Assembly (NCBI GenBank): GCA_017442765.1
Contig: JAFRZC010000181.1
Coordinates: forward strand, 1 to 5,296
Length of the DNA: 5,296 nt
Direction of reading: 5' to 3'
Source: Prevotella sp.
GTDB lineage: Bacteria; Bacteroidota; Bacteroidia; Bacteroidales; Bacteroidaceae
Both the position numbers and the translations under genes were made by a program. Below, piece after piece: positions 1-4,950 of the stretch (its first letter is position 1; each line of letters starts with the position of its first letter). Under the pieces are notes generated by a model that saw only the letters and a list, made by a program, of their open reading frames with translations, did no database searches and had not been told where the DNA came from.

Positions 1-186
1 CCTATCGGCATTTCGAGCCTCGGCGTGAACTTCACCGCCAACAACCTCTGGATGATTACGGCCTACAAGGGATTGAACCCCGAGACACCGGGTGCCGTCT
101 ACCCCATGAGCCGCAGCTTTAGTTTCGGAATTAAGATAATCTCGATGATTTTAGAAACCACCTTAGTGTCATGGGATATAGTATAG
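1..186 (+). CDS. SusC/RagA-type TonB-dependent receptor, C-terminal end with chimeric terminus
   Basis: The frame is open from the first base to a TAG at 184-186, so the gene starts outside the window. Residues 1-44 read as the last barrel strands of a SusC/RagA outer-membrane receptor: VNFTANNLWMIT, then YKGLNPETPG, then the closing strand MSRSFSFGI. Family members import glycans or peptides with a SusD lipoprotein partner and normally stop about 4-6 residues after this strand, ending in an aromatic residue recognised by the barrel-assembly machinery. Here that ending is missing. From about base 132 the frame reads 17 unrelated residues, which are simply the antisense of the endonuclease fragment on the other strand. 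The receptor tail is confidently identified. The altered terminus is seen directly and would probably hurt barrel assembly, but that is inference. Confidence 0.8.
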   Translation, partial: PIGISSLGVNFTANNLWMITAYKGLNPETPGAVYPMSRSFSFGIKIISMILETTLVSWDIV

Positions 187-305
187 ACATTCTTGTCCAC
201 GTCAATAAATCCTTTGACTTTCCATTCCTCGCCATCTGTCTCCAGATGTTGCTTGTATGTACTTATTTCTGCTGAAAGCAGTTCTTGAAATCTGTTCTTG
301 TTCAT
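99..305 (-). pseudogene. EcoRV-like type II restriction endonuclease, N-terminal fragment
   Basis: Starting at ATG 305-303, the first ~62 residues align by eye with the N-terminus of EcoRV. GFIDVDKNVY, DTKVVSKIIE and IPKL sit where EcoRV has GIISAEGKIY, DTKVLSTIFE and the start of the next helix. Glu55 corresponds to EcoRV Glu45. The catalytic residues that follow in EcoRV (Asp74, Asp90, Lys92) are absent, because the reading frame enters the SusC tail near base 125 and stops after six foreign residues (KLRLMG). EcoRV is about 245 residues, so only a quarter remains and no nuclease activity is expected. No methyltransferase partner is present. A Bacteroidetes promoter lies upstream (394-401). 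The EcoRV relationship is based on remembered sequence and is fairly strong; it could be another family sharing this fold. Confidence 0.7.
119..132. other. Breakpoint joining the SusC tail to the endonuclease fragment
   Basis: On the plus strand the sequence up to about 132 fits the SusC closing strand (SFSFGI). On the minus strand the endonuclease reads well down to about 120 (IPKL). Both interpretations therefore claim the same short stretch, AGTTTCGGAAT, around 121-131. This looks like a join with microhomology. It could be a genuine deletion or illegitimate recombination, or a misassembly. Confidence 0.55.
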
Positions 306-393
306 GTAAATTACGTTTGAAAATGTCCGACTTACCCACTAACTCAAAAAGGCTGATTGATGCCCCTTGTTCCGTGTTGCTAATTTTTGCCCA

Positions 394-401
394 CAAAGAT
401 A
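394..401 (-). promoter_or_regulatory. Probable Bacteroidetes -7 element for the endonuclease fragment
   Basis: Read on the minus strand, 401-394 is TATCTTTG, a full match to the Bacteroidetes -7 consensus TAnnTTTG. I see no good TTTG -33 box at the expected 19-21 bp further upstream. Transcription would begin near 387, leaving a leader of about 80 bases before ATG 305. Confidence 0.45.
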
Positions 402-426
402 CGAATAATTTTCTAACGAGATGCAT

Positions 427-704
427 AATCGCCTAAAAAAATACTTTCATTAGCCTTCTTTTCTTGGAAAAGCGTCCAATGGTCGAGCGGTGAAGTCCAT
501 TTTAATTGGATAACGGTTTTTTTCATAAAATGGAAATCATAAAAAGGAAACAGTTGGTGTCGTTAGCATTTTTTTTTGGTAACTACTCCCATCTCACAGG
601 ATTTCTTGGATTATTGTAACGGTGGTCCTCAACTGGAAGATTTTTCATGGCTCTCTTACAAGCATGGTCAGCAGGAGAAATGCTGTTGACCATGTTATAA
701 GGCG
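427..704. other. AT-rich stretch without a convincing gene
   Basis: Long T and A runs and only very short open frames (for example 421-543 and 530-619, 40 and 29 codons) fill this stretch. Their products (LSLAFFSW and SLAFFFGN type peptides) match no family I know. The hairpin at 663-694 is the only clear structure. The composition differs sharply from the operon to the right, which fits eroded accessory DNA. Confidence 0.6.
663..694. repeat. Inverted repeat / hairpin
   Basis: CATGGTCA (663-670) is the exact reverse complement of TGACCATG (687-694). Inside, GCA (671-673) pairs with TGC (681-683) around a seven-base loop, leaving TGT bulged. No T-run follows in either direction, so it is not an obvious terminator. 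Its role is unknown. Confidence 0.6.
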
Positions 705-749
705 ACAGAAAACGTGAACGTACAGAAAACGTGAACGTACAGAAAACGT
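705..749. repeat. Tandem 17-bp repeat, 2.6 copies
   Basis: The unit ACAGAAAACGTGAACGT occurs perfectly at 705-721 and 722-738, and its first 11 bases recur at 739-749. The array ends about 75 bp upstream of the operon's -33 box. It could bind a regulator or be a replication-slippage product. The copies are too short and contiguous for a CRISPR array. Confidence 0.85.
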
Positions 750-804
750 AATCAGCGGCAGCCGCATCACCAACGGCGGGGTTGTCCGTTCTTATCTAAA
801 AACA

Positions 805-827
805 AAAGAAAAAGTGTTATTTTCTTT
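805..827. promoter_or_regulatory. Candidate operator palindrome overlapping the -33 box
   Basis: AAAGAAAA (805-812) and TTTTCTTT (820-827) are perfect inverted copies separated by seven bases (AGTGTTA). The right arm covers three of the four bases of the -33 element, the position expected for a repressor site. Zur or Fur family repressors bind AT-rich palindromes of roughly this size, and the downstream genes suggest metal control. The low-complexity composition makes chance symmetry a real possibility. Confidence 0.4.
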
Positions 828-855
828 GTGCGTATTCGTTTTTTTCGTAACTTTG
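825..855 (+). promoter_or_regulatory. Bacteroidetes promoter of the metal-handling operon
   Basis: TTTG at 825-828, a 19-bp spacer and TAACTTTG at 848-855 match the Bacteroidetes housekeeping sigma consensus in both boxes and in spacing. Transcription should start around 859-863. This excludes the GTG at 828 as the start of the first gene and leaves little or no leader before GTG 861. No other TAnnTTTG box was seen before the second and third genes, so this promoter probably serves all three. Confidence 0.75.
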
Positions 856-860
856 CCGCC

Positions 861-1208
861 GTGAACGCGAACAGCCGTCGCCGCAGAGCGGCAAAAGTAC
901 TGCTGGCAGTATACATCCCGATGTTGCTGCTATCCCTCCATGTGCACCACCAGCGCATGGCGGAGGCGGTAGACTGCTACCAGTGTGCCCACCACCAGCC
1001 GCATGCCGGACATATCACGGCCGTGCAGGATGCCCTGCACGACTGTCTGCTGTGCCAGCTCCAGAGCGAGGCATTCGTGGCTGCCGACGAGGTGGGTGTG
1101 CCGGTGATGGCTGCTGCGAGCGATGATGTCGCTGCAATACAGCAGCCAACGCGGCAGACTACGGTGGCGAGCGTTCGTTTGCGAGGTCCTCCCGCTTGTT
1201 TATGTTAG
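861..1208 (+). CDS. Small His/Cys-rich membrane-anchored or exported protein
   Basis: From GTG 861 the product is 115 residues. The N-terminus is strongly basic (SRRRR, 5-9), followed by a hydrophobic segment (about 10-26) that would act as a signal peptide or membrane anchor. The rest is rich in metal-ligand residues: HVHH at 27-30, CYQC at 39-42, HHxxHxxH at 44-51, HDCLLC at 60-65, and a C-terminal RGPPACLC. I recall similar small Bacteroidetes proteins with a terminal RGPP or RAPP motif near metal-related receptors, loosely like DUF2946 proteins, but I cannot assign a family firmly. It lies first in the operon, 65 bp before the TonB receptor. Binding zinc or copper in the periplasm, or sensing it, is inference. 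ATG 921 is the alternative start but would remove the basic N-terminus; GTG 828 lies upstream of the transcription start. Confidence 0.7.
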   Translation: MNANSRRRRAAKVLLAVYIPMLLLSLHVHHQRMAEAVDCYQCAHHQPHAGHITAVQDALHDCLLCQLQSEAFVAADEVGVPVMAAASDDVAAIQQPTRQTTVASVRLRGPPACLC

Positions 1209-1220
1209 TGTTTTTCGGAA

Positions 1221-1245
1221 GCATGTTTCTCGCTGAGAAGCATGC
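1221..1245 (+). repeat. Intercistronic hairpin before the TonB receptor gene
   Basis: GCATGTTTCTC (1221-1231) pairs with GAGAAGCATGC (1235-1245) across a three-base loop; the only imperfection is a G-T pair that becomes a G-U wobble in RNA. No T-run follows, so it is unlikely to end transcription. It begins 13 bases after the first stop codon and ends 29 bases before the receptor ATG. It could mark mRNA processing, stabilise the downstream transcript, or tune translation. Confidence 0.6.
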
Positions 1246-1273
1246 ACATAGGCATATATAAACAGCGAAAGAT

Positions 1274-3469
1274 ATGATGATACATATTTTGGCTGCCGCC
1301 ATGCTGTGGTGTGAGCAGCCAGACACCACCGTCAGCCTCCAGGGCGTGACGGTGACGGAGAATGCCCGACGCGACTATCAGATGCGCACGTCGCAGTCGG
1401 CTGTCCAGGTGAGTCATGCCTACCTGGAACAGAACTTTGCCGGCAGCCTCATGCAGTCGCTCGAGGGAATACCCGGCGTGAAGGCCATGTCGATAGGCTC
1501 CGGACAGTCGAAACCCACCATCCGCGGACTGGGCTTCAACCGCATGGCGGTGACCGAAGATGGCGTGAAGCACGAGGGACAGCAATGGGGCGACGACCAC
1601 GGACTCGAGATCGATCAGTTTGCCATCGACCGCGCCGAGGTGGTCAAGGGTCCGGCAGCCCTGCTCTACGGCTCGGATGCCATCGGCGGTGTGCTCAATC
1701 TCTTCACCAACCATATCCCGACGGAAGGCTTCGAAGGCGGCGTGCAGCTCTTCGGACGTACCAACAACGAGCAGCTCGGACTGTCGGCGAAGGTGGGCGG
1801 ACGGCGCAACAGGTTCTTCTATCGTGCCAACCTGACGTGGATTGACTATGCCGACTACCAGGTGCCGACGGACAGCATACAGTACTACTCCTACTATATC
1901 CGTCTGAAAGACCGCCGACTGCGCAACACCGCAGGGCGCGAACGCGACGGAAGCCTGATGCTGGGCTATGCCGGCTATAACTTCCACACCGACATCCGCG
2001 TGTCCGACTCCTACTCGAAGAGCGGCTTCTTTGCCAATGCTCATGGGCTGGAGGTGCGACTCTCCGACATCGACTACGACCACTCGCGGCGCGACGTCGA
2101 CCTGCCCCACCAGTGGGTGAACCACCTGAAGGTGCTCAGCCACACCACATGGCGCAACGAACAACTCGCCGTGGAAGCCAACCTGGCCTACCAGAACAAC
2201 GTGCGCGAGGAGAACTCCGAACCCGTCTCGCACGGCTATATGCCCACTCCGCCCAACACGCTGGAGCGGCGCTTTGTGAAGAATACCTATACTGGCAGCC
2301 TCGGACTGAAGATGTCCGTCGGTGAGCAGCATGAGCTCAGCACCGGTCTGCAGGCTGAATATCAGCACAACCGACGCGACGGCTGGGGATTCATCATTCC
2401 CGACTTCGAGCAGATGAGCACCGGTGCCTACCTCTTCGACCGTTTCACCCTGCGCGACAATCTCATCCTCAATGCCGGCATACGCTATGACTTCGCGCGT
2501 ACGCGTGTTCATTCTTATTATGACTGGTATCCGACGCCGATTGGCGCGGCATACGGGGATAGTCGAGGGTGCGAAGGTACGGGGGTACGGGGGTACGAGA
2601 ATAGGCTTGGTGGATATCTCGCGCCTTTGCGCCTTCGCGCCCTCGCACCCTCGCAAGACTACGAGTACAAGGAGCGCTCGGGTGCCTTCGGCCGCCACTT
2701 CAACAGCTTCACCTGGTCGGTGGGCGTCAACTACAATGTCGGCCAGTGGGTGCTGAAAGCCAATGTCGGCAAGAGCTTCCGCGTGCCGATACCGAAGGAG
2801 CTGGGAGCCGACGGCATCAACTATCACATCTTCCGCTACGAGAAGGGTAACAGCCAGCTCGATCCCGAACAGTCGTACCAGCTCGACATGAGCGTCAGCT
2901 GGGGCAACGAAACGTTCACCGTGCAGCTCGACCCCTATCTGAACTATTTCCCCAACTACATCTATCTCAACCCGACAGCCGACTACGTGGAAGGGCTGCA
3001 GCTGTACAACTACCGGCAGGCTCGCGTGCTGCGCTATGGATTCGAGGCTCAGCTGCAGTGGATCATCACTCGCCATTGGGAGGCCTCGCTGCGCGGTGAG
3101 TATCTGTATGCCGAACAGCTGTCGGGCGAGAAGAAAGGCTATACGCTGCCCTTCTCTACTCCATGGTCGGCCGATGCCGACATGAAGTACAACTTCGCAT
3201 GGCGAGGCAAAGGTTTCGTGGGACTTAACCTCCACATCGTTGGCGACCAGCACGACATCGTGCCGCCAGAGAAGCCTACCGACGGGCACGTCACGCTCAA
3301 CGCTTCGGCGGGGAAACACTTCGCGCTGGGGAAGAACACACTGAAGGTAGCACTGCATGCTGACAACCTGCTCAACAAGCGCTATTACGACCACACCAGC
3401 TATTACCGCCTCATTGACGTGCCCGAGCCGGGACGTAACTTCTCGATGATGGTGGGGCTGGAGTTTTGA
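1274..3469 (+). CDS. TonB-dependent outer-membrane receptor, ZnuD-like metal or heme importer
   Basis: The 731-residue product has a short hydrophobic leader (about 3-12), a TonB-box-like segment (VSLQGVTVTE, 20-29), a plug domain (about 40-145) with IRGLG (83-87) and VKGPAALLYGSDAIGGV (124-140), then a beta-barrel ending in FSMMVGLEF. The terminal Phe is the usual barrel-assembly signal. No carboxypeptidase-like N-terminal domain is present, so it is not SusC-type. Asp108-His109 precedes the KGP motif with the same spacing as the Asp-His zinc ligands I recall for Neisseria ZnuD. Family receptors use TonB energy to import metal, heme or siderophores. A stop codon at 1259-1261 limits the start to ATG 1274 or 1277. 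The leader has almost no positive charge, which is unusual. Residues about 431-460 are encoded by an inserted palindromic repeat. Heme or siderophore uptake remains possible. Confidence 0.9.
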   Translation: MMIHILAAAMLWCEQPDTTVSLQGVTVTENARRDYQMRTSQSAVQVSHAYLEQNFAGSLMQSLEGIPGVKAMSIGSGQSKPTIRGLGFNRMAVTEDGVKHEGQQWGDDHGLEIDQFAIDRAEVVKGPAALLYGSDAIGGVLNLFTNHIPTEGFEGGVQLFGRTNNEQLGLSAKVGGRRNRFFYRANLTWIDYADYQVPTDSIQYYSYYIRLKDRRLRNTAGRERDGSLMLGYAGYNFHTDIRVSDSYSKSGFFANAHGLEVRLSDIDYDHSRRDVDLPHQWVNHLKVLSHTTWRNEQLAVEANLAYQNNVREENSEPVSHGYMPTPPNTLERRFVKNTYTGSLGLKMSVGEQHELSTGLQAEYQHNRRDGWGFIIPDFEQMSTGAYLFDRFTLRDNLILNAGIRYDFARTRVHSYYDWYPTPIGAAYGDSRGCEGTGVRGYENRLGGYLAPLRLRALAPSQDYEYKERSGAFGRHFNSFTWSVGVNYNVGQWVLKANVGKSFRVPIPKELGADGINYHIFRYEKGNSQLDPEQSYQLDMSVSWGNETFTVQLDPYLNYFPNYIYLNPTADYVEGLQLYNYRQARVLRYGFEAQLQWIITRHWEASLRGEYLYAEQLSGEKKGYTLPFSTPWSADADMKYNFAWRGKGFVGLNLHIVGDQHDIVPPEKPTDGHVTLNASAGKHFALGKNTLKVALHADNLLNKRYYDHTSYYRLIDVPEPGRNFSMMVGLEF
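2564..2653 (+). repeat. Octamer-built palindromic element inserted in frame in the receptor gene
   Basis: The left arm is five 8-bp units starting at 2564: CGAGGGTG, CGAAGGTA, CGGGGGTA twice, CGAGAATA. After an 18-bp middle, the right arm is four units starting at 2622: CGCCTTTG, CGCCTTCG, CGCCCTCG, CACCCTCG. The outer 11 bases (2564-2574 and 2643-2653) are perfect reverse complements. The whole is 90 bp, exactly 30 codons, and adds about residues 431-460, rich in Gly, Arg and Leu, unlike the surrounding barrel sequence. It interrupts the stretch between DWYPTP and YEYKERSGAF, probably an extracellular loop. Boundaries are approximate. It resembles in concept the palindromic elements that insert in frame in Rickettsia genes. 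Confidence 0.8.
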
Positions 3470-3499
3470 AGAATTGAAGAATTAGAAAACTAAAAAATT
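3468..3499. repeat. Degenerate octamer array at the receptor stop and spacer
   Basis: From within the TGA stop codon the sequence reads GAAGAATT twice (3468-3475, 3476-3483), then AGAAAACT and AAAAAATT, a four-unit 8-bp array. It fills most of the 39-bp gap between the receptor and lipoprotein genes. It may act as an unstructured A-rich leader aiding translation of the next gene. Confidence 0.65.
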
Positions 3500-3508
3500 A
3501 AAATAGAA

Positions 3509-4012
3509 ATGATTATGAAGACAAAGAATTTTCTGTATACGGTTCTCGTTATCGTATGTTGCGGCATCGCCGCTTGTTTCACCGCCTGTGGGGGTGACGA
3601 CGACGATAAAGACATGAACAAACCGGTTATCTCCGACCAGGGCATCACAGCCAATCCTATCGACTGCCAGGAGTATCACCGAGGTGAGACAATCCCCTTC
3701 TGCTATACCTTCACCGACGATGTGGAGCTGGGCAACTTCAACATCGAGGTTCACTCCAACCACGACCACCACACGCACAGCACGTCGGAGGTGGAGTGTG
3801 AGGTAGAACACGATCACGAGCATGAGTCGGTGAAGCCCTGGGTCTATAATCAGGACTTCTCGATTCCCGCCGGACAGCGCACCTATACGGCACGTGTAGA
3901 CATCGCTATCCCCACAGACATTGACGAGGGCGACTACCACTTCATGATCCGCGTGACAGACCGCGCCGGATGGCAAGAGCTCAAGTCGGTGGCTATCCGC
4001 ATCGAGGAGTAG
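3509..4012 (+). CDS. DUF4625-type histidine-rich surface lipoprotein
   Basis: The 167-residue product begins with a basic N-terminus (KTK) and a hydrophobic segment (8-26) ending FTAC; Cys27 is the probable lipidated residue. GGDDDD directly follows, an acidic stretch of the kind that acts as a surface-export signal for Bacteroidetes lipoproteins. The remainder fits the DUF4625 family: CQEYHRGE (53-60), FTDDVELGNF (68-77), the His cluster from H82 to H105 (eight His in 24 residues, including HDHHTH and HDHEHE), and near the end GDYHFMIRVTDRAGW (141-155). The family's function is, to my knowledge, undefined. Its place 39 bp behind a TonB receptor suggests a surface metal-capture partner, probably for zinc or copper; this is inference. 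ATG 3515 is an equally possible start and would remove only two residues. Confidence 0.85.
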   Translation: MIMKTKNFLYTVLVIVCCGIAACFTACGGDDDDKDMNKPVISDQGITANPIDCQEYHRGETIPFCYTFTDDVELGNFNIEVHSNHDHHTHSTSEVECEVEHDHEHESVKPWVYNQDFSIPAGQRTYTARVDIAIPTDIDEGDYHFMIRVTDRAGWQELKSVAIRIEE

Positions 4013-4031
4013 GGCTTTTGTTGATTAAGGG

Positions 4032-4084
4032 CATGTTCCTTTTAGTCAGCCGGACTTTTTTTAGTCAGCCGGACATGTTTTTTT
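4032..4084 (+). terminator. Possible intrinsic terminator of the operon
   Basis: CATGTTCC (4032-4039) can pair with GGACATG (4071-4077) with one bulged T, and a run of seven T (4078-4084) follows at once. The loop is long (31 bases) and contains most of the direct repeat, so the structure is weaker than a textbook terminator. Its place 20 bp after the lipoprotein stop supports the call. Confidence 0.4.
4040..4074. repeat. Direct repeat of 16 bp, two copies
   Basis: TTTTAGTCAGCCGGAC occurs identically at 4040-4055 and 4059-4074, a 19-bp period with a T-run between. The repeat begins 27 bp after the lipoprotein gene. I do not recognise it; it may be a slippage duplication or a regulator site. 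Confidence 0.8.
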
Positions 4085-4098
4085 CCAAAAGAACATAA

Positions 4099-4131
4099 CC
4101 CACATTGCATGGGATTTCCCTGCAATGTGGG
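4099..4131. repeat. Strong inverted repeat at the edge of the BspA remnant
   Basis: CCCACATTGCA (4099-4109) is the exact reverse complement of TGCAATGTGGG (4121-4131). Inside, GGGA (4111-4114) can pair with TCCC (4117-4120), leaving one T bulged. No T-run follows on either side. Recognisable LRR coding starts immediately after the right arm, so this may be the scar or end of an element that truncated the gene. Confidence 0.75.
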
Positions 4132-4730
4132 CTTAAGGTGATTGGAAACGGTGCCTTTGAGCGTGCCAAAATTCCTGGACTGACGATTCCTCTATCTGTG
4201 GAAGTTATCGGTGAGCGTGCTTTCTCACAATCTACTATACAATCGGCCGTTATTCCATCAGCCATTAAGACTGTCAGCAATCATGCCTTTGATGATTGTA
4301 GGGAACTCAAGAGACTCGAATTGCAGGAGGGCGTTGAAATCATAGGGGGCGGTGCGTTTTCTGGGTGTAAAAAGCTCGTGTTTAATGACATTAAATTCCC
4401 TTCTACCTTACGGGTAATTGAAAAAGGAGCTTTCTCCTATTGTAATCTTTCATACATAAAAATTCCTGATGGCGTTGTGAAGATTGGTCCCCGTGCTTTT
4501 CAATATTGCAATGTCAATGGTTTTGACCCAACGTCAGTATATCTGCCAGCCAGTTTAAAGGAGATAGGAGATAGTACTTTCTAGGGATCGATCAGCAAAC
4601 AACGTCAAAAGCCCCTGCCGTTAAGAAAGCCCGCTATACAGTTGGCGGGGTGAAAACCAAAAGCCATATACAAGGGCTGACTATCGTTGAGATGAGCGAC
4701 GGCAGCCGATGCAAGGTTATGGTGAAATAG
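4105..4730 (+). pseudogene. BspA-like leucine-rich repeat protein, truncated and frameshifted
   Basis: The first frame (4105-4584, nominal TTG start) encodes about six LRR_5/TpLRR repeats of 22-25 residues with the pattern L..IG.GAF..C..L..I.IP..V. These form surface-adhesion proteins in Bacteroidetes and Treponema. There is no signal peptide, and a stop at 4096-4098 blocks extension, so the N-terminus is lost. The frame ends TF-TAG at 4582-4584, yet the frame one base back continues with KAPAVKKARYTVGG and then GLTIVEMSDGSRCKVMVK, stopping at 4728-4730. That tail resembles the type IX-secretion-like ends of Prevotella BspA proteins. Restoring one T in the run at 4578-4580 would join the parts. 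It looks non-functional; a sequencing error could explain the frameshift but not the missing N-terminus. The composition is more AT-rich than the operon. Confidence 0.8.
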
Positions 4731-4811
4731 ACTATTGGGAGTTTTAAAGATGTAGGTAAGCTTTCGGGCTCGCATGTTCCTCTGTAAAAAGGCGAAAAAA
4801 CAGGTGAAATA

Positions 4812-4843
4812 GTTGTGTGTCTCGCTGAAAAGCAGTATCTTTG
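4812..4843 (+). promoter_or_regulatory. Bacteroidetes promoter of the AAA-ATPase-like gene
   Basis: TATCTTTG at 4836-4843 is a full match to the -7 box, and GTTG at 4812-4815 stands in for the -33 box with a 20-bp spacer. Transcription would start about 4848, giving a leader of roughly 100 bases before ATG 4951. Confidence 0.6.
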
Positions 4844-4850
4844 CGGTCGT

Positions 4851-4867
4851 AAGGCAGTTATTGCCTT
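4851..4867 (+). repeat. Small hairpin at the start of the AAA-ATPase leader
   Basis: AAGGCA (4851-4856) pairs with TGCCTT (4862-4867) around a five-base loop, within a few bases of the predicted transcript start. A 5' hairpin can stabilise an mRNA. The stem is short and could be chance. Confidence 0.35.
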
Positions 4868-4914
4868 CACGCTCGGCCCGCAGAGGCGCTTGCCAGAGCA
4901 AGAACATTTGCAAT

Positions 4915-4946
4915 TTATAATTTTCAAATTTTATAGTTTTATAATT
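4915..4946. repeat. Degenerate octamer array upstream of the AAA-ATPase start
   Basis: Four contiguous 8-bp units read TTATAATT, TTCAAATT, TTATAGTT and TTATAATT, followed by TTCC and the ATG at 4951. The stretch is unstructured and AT-rich, as is usual just ahead of Bacteroidetes starts, but the exact 8-bp phase is notable. Confidence 0.75.
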
Positions 4947-4950
4947 TTCC

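Noticed and set aside
202..426. A 74-codon minus-strand frame overlapping the endonuclease start
   Set aside because: It overlaps the EcoRV-like frame out of phase, contains the probable -7 box, and has no recognisable family.
421..619. Two short plus-strand frames (421-543 and 530-619)
   Set aside because: At 40 and 29 codons, with low-complexity hydrophobic translations and no homology I can recall, they are not distinguishable from chance in AT-rich DNA.
705..749. CRISPR array
   Set aside because: Units are contiguous 17-mers with no spacers between them.
1205..3394. A 729-codon open frame on the minus strand opposite the TonB receptor
   Set aside because: It mirrors the receptor gene. 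Its translation is a Val/Ala/His-rich string with no domain, while the plus strand has a complete, well-conserved receptor. It is a by-product of GC-rich codon use.
3482..3976. A minus-strand frame opposite the DUF4625 gene
   Set aside because: It is a shadow of the lipoprotein gene, which has a signal peptide, lipobox-type Cys and family motifs.
4099..4131. Classical intrinsic terminator
   Set aside because: The stem is strong, but neither side is followed by a T-run on the transcribed strand; the T7 at 4078-4084 lies before it.
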